In this document: in pieces, positions 55,210 through 64,000 of the stretch
Numbering within the stretch: position 1 is the first letter of the stretch
Layout: every line of letters starts with the position of its first letter
Source: Distichodus sexfasciatus
Taxonomy: Eukaryota > Chordata > Actinopteri > Characiformes > Distichodontidae
Assembly: GCA_032718565.1 (NCBI GenBank)
Contig: JAVGVS010000190.1
Span: forward strand, 287,017 to 351,016
Direction: 5' to 3'
Length of the DNA: 64,000 bases
Made by a program: the position numbers and the translations under genes
The notes under the pieces: generated by a model
Database searches by the model: none
What the model was told of the DNA's origin: nothing
Seen by the model: only the letters and a program-made list of their open reading frames with translations

Positions 55210-56532
55210 ATATATATCATACAATATATATATAAATTCATTCTTAAGCTAAAGCACTTTTAGCTATATTTCTTGATCTGTAAAATGTGCCACATCAATA
55301 AGTAAAGGTTATTATAGTAACTATTATATACTTAATAATTATCTACAGTTTTTAGAACACTAACACTGTGTCCAAATCCAAGAGCGCTGAACATGATGCA
55401 TGGAGTCTGTACAACATCAAGTAAACAGCTCATCAGAAAGGCAACTTACTGCTTGAATCACACACTAAACGGGGGCCTAAAATTGTTATTTCCATTTGAT
55501 TCTGTGGTCTGACTAAATGTTTCCCCAGCAATCAGGGGCAAATTACTCACCATTAGTTCAGGTCTCAGGTTCAGTGGACAGGTCATCCAAAAGCTGGCTG
55601 CAGCACTGGGCTTCAGCTGGAAAAAGGGTGAGGAAAAATGTGATCATTGTTGTTTTTCAGATTTTTCAATGATGCCAAACATCTGGTCCAAAAATGGAGA
55701 AAAGATTTGATTTCTCACTTTTATATTTGATTATTTTATGACTGGCTACAAAAATGACCCGTCTCTGGTGCCTAATTGCTTATTTATTAGTGGAATATTT
55801 GATTTATTCCAGATTTTGTTGAGCAGTGGGTTAAGCAGTCTTCTAGTGTTTGATTAATTAACATTAACATTAATTAACTGTCTAATTTAAGATCAGTTTC
55901 AATAATCACTTTGACCAGATATTGATTTCTAAACATCAGTAAGAATTGTATCAGTAACAATGAAATATTATGAACTATTCAATCTGACTTGATGCTTAGT
56001 CAAGTTAATGAAAATCTTGCAGAACTCAGATCATAAATAAGTAGTTCTTAAAATCATCCATCTTAAAATCACTCTATTCAAAAGGACCTAAAATTAACTA
56101 CAATTTAAAAAAACAAGGTAAACTGAAATATTTATGAATTTTAACTTCCAAATGCAATTTAAGTTCTAAATGCAAATAGAACATATGGGGGCCAGTGGTG
56201 CTGGGGAACCACTTAACACATTTACAACTTAAAACTGTGTGTGTGTGTGTGTGTGTGTGTTTCAGACTTAGACTTTTTGGAACTCTGCACCAGCAGACAG
56301 GAAACTGTCCTACCTTTAGGGATGAAAATAGTTTTCTAAGATATTTTGGTATTAAAATGGATGTAAGAAAACTAAAAGAGCGGAAAACATTTATTCTCAT
56401 TACTGAGATTAGGTCTAGGGTTAGATTTAGGGGCAGTTTAGGCCTAGGCTTATTTAGCTACAGTTATCATGTCTATTGAATGTCACCAATATTATAGACT
56501 GTTAGTTGTAATGTTTGTCAGTTTTTTAGTAA

Positions 56533-56699
56533 TTGAGGTACTCATGAGCAAGGTACCGTCCCCCAGCACTGCTCCCTGGGCCCACTGCTCCTTCACGGAT
56601 GGGTTAAATGCAGAGGTCACATTTCGTTGTGGTGCACTGTGTGCTATGCTGTGGTGTAGTCACAATGACAAATAATCACTCACTTTCGCTTTCACTTTC
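56533..56699 (+). mobile_element. CACTTTC-tail SINE, head missing
   Basis: From TTGAGGTACTCATGAGCAAG to the tail CGCTTTCACTTTCC; one of the best-kept bodies. Confidence 0.8.
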
Positions 56700-56987
56700 C
56701 ATTGTCACGAAAGAGATCTTAAAGACTTGGTTTTGAATGGTTGACAGTCTCTGAATCTGAAATTAGACTGATTACTACAGCTGATCTCAAATCAGGTTTA
56801 CTATTAAACAGTCTTTATATTCTGGATTTTTCAAGGATTACACCTGAGTTTAAAATAAGGGCAATGCTTAAATCACTGAGCTCAGTCTAATAAGAAATAA
56901 TATCAGGTCAAAGTAATGATTAAAACAGATCTTAATTTTTAGCTGGTACAAGTTAAAAAAAACAGAGGCAGAAGTGTGTGTGTGTAT

Positions 56988-56990
<3 letters not shown>

Positions 56991-57020
<30 letters not shown>
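56991..57020. repeat. (AG)n microsatellite
   Basis: Fifteen AG units. Confidence 0.95.
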
Positions 57021-57022
<2 letters not shown>

Positions 57023-57935
57023 CCTGCAGATGATGATAAATGGTCTGGCGTTCTCTGTTTGTGATGCTCTGGGTATTTTAAGAGGCAGTACCAGCACATC
57101 TGGGAGTCATCAGTCACAACTTTGGGCACTTTTCCTTTGGCTCTGCTTCCCTCAGTGCTGTCGTTTATAACCTTGCAATCCACTTTCCTTTCCTCTCTAC
57201 ACCAACTCCCCCCCCCCCACCGTCCTCCCCAGCACCTTGTGCTCCCTTATGTTCCACTACACTTTCCATTTAAAACACACATCCACACACACACACACAC
57301 ACATATCATGAGGACGTGTACAAATGTCCAACCTGAGACACTCACCATCCCATATCTACACCCCGCTCTCTAAGCTCTTAAGTCTTGGGAGGTCTGCTTA
57401 TATCATCAGAAAGGCAAAAGGCAAGTCAGCACCATTCCACTCATTTACCACATTCCACACATATTCACAAGTATACAGTGTGTGTGTGTTCTATAAGAAT
57501 TCAATGAGGAGCAGGTACCAGCTGAGAATTGTCAGATGACTAGACACAGCTAGAGTTGGGCGATATCACACAAAAAAACAAACCACAATATTATTAGACC
57601 AAATGTTGACAGATGTGTCGAAATTTTTCTTATCCAGTTAAGCCAAAAAGAAGTTTATATTGTTTTTATATTTAAATATTTCTATCAAATTTCTGAGAAA
57701 CAACATTGTCACAATATATACATATTAATGCAAGAAACACATATAAACATAAATGCATGAAGGACAATTATCTGGCTATACTTTCTAGTAGATTTGCCAT
57801 AAGACAATTAAAATATTTTAATATGCTAATTTTAAGCTGATTTTACAAGCAAATAAACCATGGCAAGAACAAGCATTCAAGTGACATCATAAATTATGTT
57901 CCAGAAATAGAAGTCTATAATCTGTTCCTGGCTTT

Positions 57936-58188
57936 GGGGCCGTTGTTAGCATAATGGTTAGGGTGTTTGCCCTGTGAATGGAAGGTTGTTGGTTCGAATT
58001 TCAAACCAGTAAAGTTGCCACTGAGGTACTCATGAGCAAATTACCTTTCCCAAGCACTGCTGCCCATGTCAGCTGCCCACTGCTCCTCCACGGATGGGTC
58101 AAATGCAGAGGTCACATTTAGTTGTGGTGCACTGTGTGCTGTTGGAATGTTCACAATAACAAATAATATTTCATTTCACTTTCACTTT
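57936..58188 (+). mobile_element. CACTTTC-tail SINE, full copy
   Basis: Head GGGGCCGTTGTTAGCATAAT with B box GGTTCGAATTT, full body and tail TTTCACTTTCACTT. Confidence 0.85.
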
Positions 58189-59400
58189 AAAGATGTTAAG
58201 TAGGAGGCAGGGACTGAGTCAAAATGAGGTCTAACAAAAATGATTCTAATGAGGACTGTGTTTAGGATGCACCCCAGTCCACAGAAATCCTTCACTCCAA
58301 AGTGAGGAACATATTAAATTCATATATTGTGATTGTTCTATCTTCAAATCATGCATTAAAAATATTGTTCATATAGTGACACTTGTTGTAAAATGTTCAT
58401 GTAAATACGTCTGTAAACTGTAAACACTATTCCTCAAGACTACGGTAAAAACATGATAGAAGAGGTTTGGCTCCAGACTTTTGCGCAGTGTCTGCAATGT
58501 GACTTGTGTTTGAAGCGCTTCAAAACATTTTTGATGCCAACAACCTTTACAAAAAATATGACTTTTGTCTTGAGCTCTGGACCATTCTTTAGCAGCTTTG
58601 ACCAACAAATGACCATCATAGACTATTGCAGTTGGTTTATATTATTTTATAGCTGGGTGTGAAATCTGAACTTTTTACAGGTGACACCACTGTAACATCT
58701 TACACTAAAAAGACATTCTCTGTGATGAAATGTTCTTGTCTTTCTTTCTTTGTTTGTACTGGCTGAGAAAGCTTACAGTGACATGTTTGCATTAAGCATA
58801 TTTTGAAAAGGTTCATCATGGGACAGAGTGGGGTGTTTACGAACAACCCATACAAAACAGCAGGCCACTGAAAATGGATATTATTAATCATGTTAACATG
58901 TATAATCTTTTTATTAATCATGTAATTATTATAATTTATTAATCTTGTAATATATCTAAACTGTATTGTTCCAGCTTTGTCAGGTGCTTTTCGGAAGACA
59001 CAGAGCTCTTCATTGCGCTTGGCGGAGTGCTTCATGCTCCCAGGAGAAAAGCTTCTCAAGGCTTTCTGCTTTAGCAATCAGCCTCTGCTTTTTGCATATG
59101 GAAAATATTCCAGGCTTGCTCACTAGCTCACTAAAACCTTTTCTTCAAAGCATTTTTCTTTCAGGCTTCATATGACAAGATGAACAGACAATATGGGACC
59201 GATCTGCATAAATATTTTAGAGACTGTTTACCACCACTCCACTTCTTCCACTGATTCCTAATCTCAGGGAATATATCACTGACCTCATCAGCATTCACTT
59301 TCACAAATTCCAGTTCTTTATGACAAGTTTTACACTTTTTGTCTACAATATTTACATTCAATGCAAGTGTGAAAAAAAAGAATCTGGAACCTCCTGCATT

Positions 59401-59568
59401 TGTTTGCTATTCCTATCCAGAGTGACTTACATTTCTTATTTACTGTAGTGTACTTGGGTTTAAGGGTCTTGTTCAGGGACCCAACCTGGGATTCAGACCC
59501 CCATAATTTATGGTAATCAGTGAAGTGTTTAAGTCACTCAGACTCTTGTGCTACCACCACATTGTATT
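59401..59568 (-). mobile_element. L2-tailed SINE, diverged
   Basis: AGTGACTTACATTTC and GGGTCTTGTTCAGGGACCCA match the body of this family. Confidence 0.6.
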
Positions 59569-60361
59569 TATATTTACAGCAATTGGAAATAAAAGGATTG
59601 TTTTTAATCATTCTGGAATGTAGCTTCACCATTACATTGTATTTTTTAAATGGATTTTATTTTTCTGCAAAATAATAATTTTAAGTGTAATTTTAAAGAC
59701 CACTTTTGGTCTAGCTATGACAGGCGTTTCTCTGGTTTATTCACTTTTAAAAAAAGAAATACATAAAGTGAATTAAAGGCAACAGTTACAATTATTTTTA
59801 TGAAAAAACAATTATTTTAATTACATTTTAAAGACATTTTCGAGAATTCCCGGTTTACGCTTATGATTTTAAAAATAAATAAATAAATAGAGTGAATGAA
59901 TAAAAACACACTAAATAAACAATAATCGCAAGTATTTCTATATTCACAAGTAATTATTACAATTTTATGTGGAATTTTAAAGACATTTTCTGGCTATTCA
60001 GACCTCCCCCCTCCCCCCGCCCCCATTTTATGCTCATGATATGACCATTAAAAATCGACAAATAAATGAGTAAAAGACAAAGTGTTCTTTTCATTTTATC
60101 TTTGGATTTTTCACAAATGTCTCATACATGGTGGAAAATTTAAGTGCAAATGGAGTTGTTTTAATTTGATTTTTCATTATTGCAGAATCTTCTCACATAG
60201 AAACTGAAAACTAATTGGCAAAGTGCAGATTACATTTCCATTTTACCATTTTCACGAAATACCTCGCACACAAGTACAAGTATTTCTTCTTTATGGAAAA
60301 ATAATAAAGTCAACTTTTACGGGTATGAGATATTCTCTGGTATATGTTCATATAACAATTC

Positions 60362-60364
60362 AAA

Positions 60365-60395
<31 letters not shown>

Positions 60396-60396
60396 A
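60362..60396. repeat. (AAAT)n microsatellite
   Basis: Nearly nine AAAT units directly upstream of the putative promoter at 60.42 kb. Confidence 0.95.
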
Positions 60397-60419
60397 ATTA
60401 TTTGGACAAAAAAAAAATG

Positions 60420-60625
60420 CGGAGTCCAGCTGCTTCAACTTCCGGGTGATATGAGGTAGAGCGGAAGCGCCGAAAATCACTGCAACACACACGCACAGGA
60501 GTCAGCTGAGGCTTTTAATAACCCTAGAGAGAGAGAAGCTTCAGGATCTCACACATCATCAGCCTTTTGAGTTGTAGTCGTACTCTCAACAAGACAACTC
60601 AGCCCGCGGGGAGAGATACGAACAG
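60420..60625 (+). promoter_or_regulatory. promoter and candidate non-coding first exon of an unidentified gene
   Basis: A CpG-richer stretch holds two ETS-type motifs, ACTTCCGGG at 60438-60446 and GCGGAAGC at 60461-60468, typical of TATA-less housekeeping promoters. Downstream, AACAG|GTAAAACT at 60625 is a strong donor. No coding frame is evident, so this would be a 5' UTR exon. The gene is not identified; its coding exons should lie to the right. Confidence 0.45.
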
Positions 60626-61299
60626 GTAAAACTCCGACGCTGCGCTTCTTCCCCCAGGCCTGGGATTGTAGGGTCTCTTGTTCTAACCGTAGTCAAGTGG
60701 CTAAAACGCAGCAGTAACCTTCACGTCTTCTCCTTCTGCCTTCTTGTGTTGTCTCGTACTTCCATATCGGTTTTTTTTTTCTGCTTTATTGGTTATGATG
60801 GGGTTTATTGTCCAGCAGCAGCCGGAAAGTCATAGCCGGCCTGGGTTTGACAGGTACCTGCCATGCTAACAGCTAGCTAGCTAGCGAGCGATATTTGTCT
60901 ACTTAATTCGTGACATCAGCTTTAGCTTTACGATTGTAGATTTATCTTTATATCATGTCATACATCGTATTAAAGAGTCTCTATCTCACATTATAGCATG
61001 TAACGACCGGTTTCAGCTTAGCTGCTAACGCTAATGAGCTGCTGCTGTATTAGGACTAATCTATTAATCGTTTTTGCATCGTCATCGCAATATGCGCATG
61101 CGCAGTGGTTACATCCCAGTATGTGTAATGTCTTAGGCAAATTTACTCAAACACGTCATACTACAACTTTGTTTGTTGTTTGTTGCTGCTTGATACAAAA
61201 GGGACTGTAAGAAGAGGATTGAATACACTTTAGGGTGTTGAGGAGGTTCTTACCTAGTACCAAGAACAAAGAAGGCATATCAATAGTATATATCAATTT

Positions 61300-61513
61300 A
61301 AGTGGGTGAGTGTTTTGTCAATGTGAACACAGCACAGTCACAATGAAATGTGACCTCTGCATTTGGCTTATCCGTGAAAGAGCAGTGGCCAGCTTTTTGG
61401 CAATGCTTGGGGACGGTACCTTGCTTATGAGTGCCTCAGTGGTACCTTTACTGGTCTGGGACTTGAACCGGCAAGTTTGCCATCACGGGGCCAACTTCCT
61501 AACTGCTAACGCT
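61300..61513 (-). mobile_element. CACTTTC-tail SINE, full copy
   Basis: Reverse orientation from GTGGGTGAGTGTTTTGTCAA through GACCTCTGCATTTGG to the head. Confidence 0.75.
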
Positions 61514-62157
61514 GTGTATATCTATAACTTAATGACCTAGACGTAGACTTAATGTTCTACAAAGGCAAATATTTTGTTACCTACCAAACATTAAAAAAGG
61601 GAGTGTATATGCAAAGAAAATAATAATGACAATTCAGAAAGTTGTAAAATGTCTTTTTTGCTCAGGAGACTTTTGAGCTCAGATTCGTTCTTGAACTTTC
61701 TTTCTTGAAAGGTTGGAGTATGATGTGTTTTTTTTTTTTTTTTTTCAGAATTAACATGACACATCCTGCGATGTGAGAATTGCACATGGTGACATCATTT
61801 ATTATGAGTCTTTGTTTTAAAGCCGGTAAAGGGTTTAATTCTGCGCATGTCTGTCTTTGTGACTTGGAGACGGATTAGATTAAGACTATAGCCTTGTGAG
61901 GTCAACACAGTGTCCATGAGGCTTCTGCCACTGAGACTTCACACACGCTGTTGCTGTCCTGTCGTATAAAACCTGATAATACACCTGTTAGTGTCCTATT
62001 CTGTTATTTGATGCTGTACTGGGTTTTCCAGGGGAGTTCCAGTAGCTGATACTTACCGTAGATTTTGCTGGTGTTAATGGGATTCATGGGCATTAGTAGG
62101 TTTGGTAAGCAAAAATACAGTCTGACAGTATTGTAAGTACAACCCTCAATTTTGAGT

Positions 62158-62302
62158 CTTGCCTCCAGCCCTACCTCCGCTTGTTCCCTAAGCAAGTCCC
62201 TTAACCCCAAGTTGCTTCAGGGAAATCGTCCTGGAAATGAGGAAAAATGGTATTTGCTTTGGATAAGAGCATCTGCTAAATGCTGGAAATGTAAATGTAA
62301 AC
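62158..62302 (+). mobile_element. L2-tailed SINE
   Basis: AAGCAAGTCCCTTAACCCCA and GGATAAGAGCATCTGCTAAA then AAATGTAAATGTAAA. Confidence 0.75.
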
Positions 62303-62324
62303 AACTTTGGTGTCATGTAGGTAC

Positions 62325-62403
62325 TGATCAGAGGGGACTCACCAGGTAGGATGGAAAAACCTTCAGGACACCGGCCATCCAGGACTGGAATTGCCCACCC
62401 CTG
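62325..62403. mobile_element. fragment of the 27558 repeat, reversed end
   Basis: ACACCGGCCATCCAGGACTG GAATTGCCCACCCCTGA is the reverse of the TCAGGGGTG...GGTCCTGG end. Confidence 0.55.
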
Positions 62404-62404
62404 A

Positions 62405-62436
<32 letters not shown>

Positions 62437-63168
62437 CTTCTAAATGGGGAAAAAACATAAAAGTGGAGTTTTCAGCACAACTGATCCGTCTGACCTACAA
62501 AACAACAACAAAAATACTTAAAATTGTGTAATGAGAATGAGGCTTTACTCCCTGCTGCTCACGCCCTGAGGGATTCCTGCCCTCTTTTGACGAGTCATAA
62601 AACCAGCATGTACCTCAGAAACAGTATGACAGAAGGTTTTTAAACCTTGATACTGGAATCTGTCCCATGGCAAATCAGTACCGAGTCACAGTGCTGGTAC
62701 AGGCATCCTAATCTAATTCTAATCTCTGTTTAGAGAAGATTCCACGTCCCCATCTCCATTTTCAACTCAAATATGTCTCCATCCATGATCATATTTTTTG
62801 TCTGTTCATTCTGTCTGTAGTGTCCTGTCTCCGGATCTTCTGGGTTTTTGTAAAATAGGGTCATCTGCTCAAACGTGTTAAGCTCTTAGTGATCTGCTAG
62901 CTTTCATTAATTATTAAGGCCGTTTTTAAACTGTGCTCATGATGTAAATGGTGATCTTACCAGTCTAGACAACTGCATGTCAAATGAATAGTAGATTCTT
63001 TACTGTTGCTTTCACTGCTCCTAACAAATTTCCTTCTTTCTTTATTGGCTTCTGTCTTTAATGATTTTTTTTAACCTTTATCTGATCTGTCCTCTTTTTC
63101 TTCTTCTTCCTCTCTCCCCCTCCCTCTTCTCTTCTCTGTCATTATTTTGCTACACGTCTTATCTCCAG

Positions 63169-63300
63169 CCTCTCTTCTTTCTCCTCCTGATTTCTGGATC
63201 GTTGCGTGGTGCTTGTGGCCAAAGGAGAGCCTGTTTTCCGACCACTTTTCCATCACAACAAGCAGAAAGCGCTCTCGAAGAGAGGACAGTGGACTCAATG
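63169..63300 (+). other. exon-like segment, unidentified
   Basis: 132 bp between a long polypyrimidine tract ending CTCCAG and a GTACTA donor. More than one frame is open and the last codon before the donor is ATG. It may be a 5' UTR exon of the gene starting near 60.5 kb, or a chance structure. I do not recognise any protein in it. Confidence 0.2.
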
Positions 63301-64000
63301 GTACTAGATGGCTATACAGAATTTGGCTTGAGAGGAAGAATTAAATGTAATAGATTGCCAAATGAAGGATTGTGACTGGTTTAGGTTGTTTTTTTTTTTT
63401 ACAGGGTTTAAAGAGTTGATGTAGGTAGGTTGGAAAAAATGATTACTATAAGATTAACATTCAGATCTATCTTTCCCCCTTAGACTCTAATGATTAGGAA
63501 AAAAAAGAAGAAATAATTGTAGTTGGTAATAAATAAATGAGATTTTTAAAAGTAACATTAAATATAAGCTATATGACGGTTATAACATGCAAAAAGGTTA
63601 AATATCCCGTACAATTAAAAATACAACCTTTTTATTGTTGCAAGCAAACTGTTATCTAATGAAATCAAAGATTCTTTGACATATGAGCAGTGTATGTGTC
63701 AAAGAATCTTGCATCTTTGATGGATGACTTATTTTCCGGACTAAAATGACTGGGAGTTGCAGTGGAAATTTCAGGTTCTGACCATTAAAACAGACCAGGG
63801 ACTGTGAGAAATATTTGTTAGGTGACCCTAAGGAAGTCAAAAGTTGTAAAGTTTTTTTGGTTCTTACATGAAAGCCTTATGTAATGCATTTTATTCGAGC
63901 AGTATGTGTGAGAAGCTCTTTAAAATGGTGATAAAGTGTAAAATGATATCTGGAAAGAATGGCTTTCACATCTGTATTAGCCTGAAGTTGCCATGTTCCC

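Larger units (their letters stand above)
54201..60419. other. intergenic region, no gene seen
   Basis: An L2-tailed SINE, a tRNA-Asp fragment, three SINE copies and microsatellites in AT-rich DNA. Exon-like segments with similarity to a known protein were not found. Confidence 0.6.
60626..64000. other. right end: probable intron of an unidentified plus-strand gene
   Basis: Contains a CACTTTC-tail SINE, an L2-tailed SINE, a poly(T) run at 61724-61745, the doubtful exon at 63169-63300 and a hairpin at 63664-63720. No recognised coding exon. Confidence 0.4.

Noticed and set aside
59161..59361. 66-codon minus-strand frame with KKCKTCHKEL
   Set aside because: The CxxC looks zinc-finger-like, but it is isolated, without exon borders or a second metal-binding pair.
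63061..63375. 104-codon plus-strand frame
   Set aside because: It begins in a polypyrimidine tract with low-complexity Leu/Ser residues and shows no protein similarity; only the 63169-63300 part is kept as a doubtful exon.

Overview
The window is nuclear DNA from a ray-finned fish, almost certainly a teleost. The reasons are vertebrate genes with many small GT-AG introns, dense hAT-type miniature transposons, tRNA-derived SINEs with the L2-like tail common in fish, and many (CA)n/(TAGA)n microsatellites. I cannot name the species; an otomorph-type fish is only a guess from the repeats.

Three protein-coding genes could be rebuilt exon by exon. (1) dnm3 (dynamin-3) on the minus strand: thirteen coding exons between 28353 and 7083 encode 510 residues, covering the GTPase domain and most of the middle/stalk. 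The PH domain, GED and proline-rich tail lie beyond the left edge. (2) mettl13 (eEF1A dual methyltransferase) on the minus strand: complete, eight exons between 41025 and 31195, 702 residues. (3) itpa (inosine triphosphatase) on the plus strand: complete, eight exons between 41411 and 46808, 203 residues. mettl13 followed by dnm3 in the same orientation is the order found on human chromosome 1q24, which supports calling the dynamin dnm3 rather than dnm1 or dnm2. itpa is divergent from mettl13 with only 385 bp between start codons, so they probably share a bidirectional promoter with CCAAT and GC boxes. Human ITPA is on chromosome 20, so this pairing is not shared with human.

To the right, two identical tRNA-Asp(GTC) genes face each other at 53479 and 54149 as the cores of a large inverted repeat, and a broken tRNA-Asp fragment lies about 1 kb further on. 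A promoter-like first exon with ETS motifs sits near 60.42-60.63 kb on the plus strand; its gene lies mostly outside the window.

Most of the rest is mobile DNA. Several elements carry good target-site duplications: hAT-type elements at 42198, 24223 and 35318, two related copies at 722 and 33659, a SINE with an 11-bp duplication at 10644, and a SINE inside a transposon with a 15-bp duplication at 16025. The 24223 element keeps a reading frame for a BED zinc finger, so it is an internally deleted autonomous hAT, and it lies inside another element. A 0.64-kb element with long terminal inverted repeats occurs twice in dnm3 introns. A tRNA-derived SINE family with a CACTTTC tail has about a dozen copies.

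The most notable local event is a duplication in dnm3 intron 1 (18904-19212 and 20105-20434) that copied the 3' part of exon 2 with its donor site and is broken by a 2-nt insertion. I found no bacterial-type system, CRISPR array, viral gene or toxin gene, and no clearly new multi-gene system; the value is in gene structure and rearrangement history.
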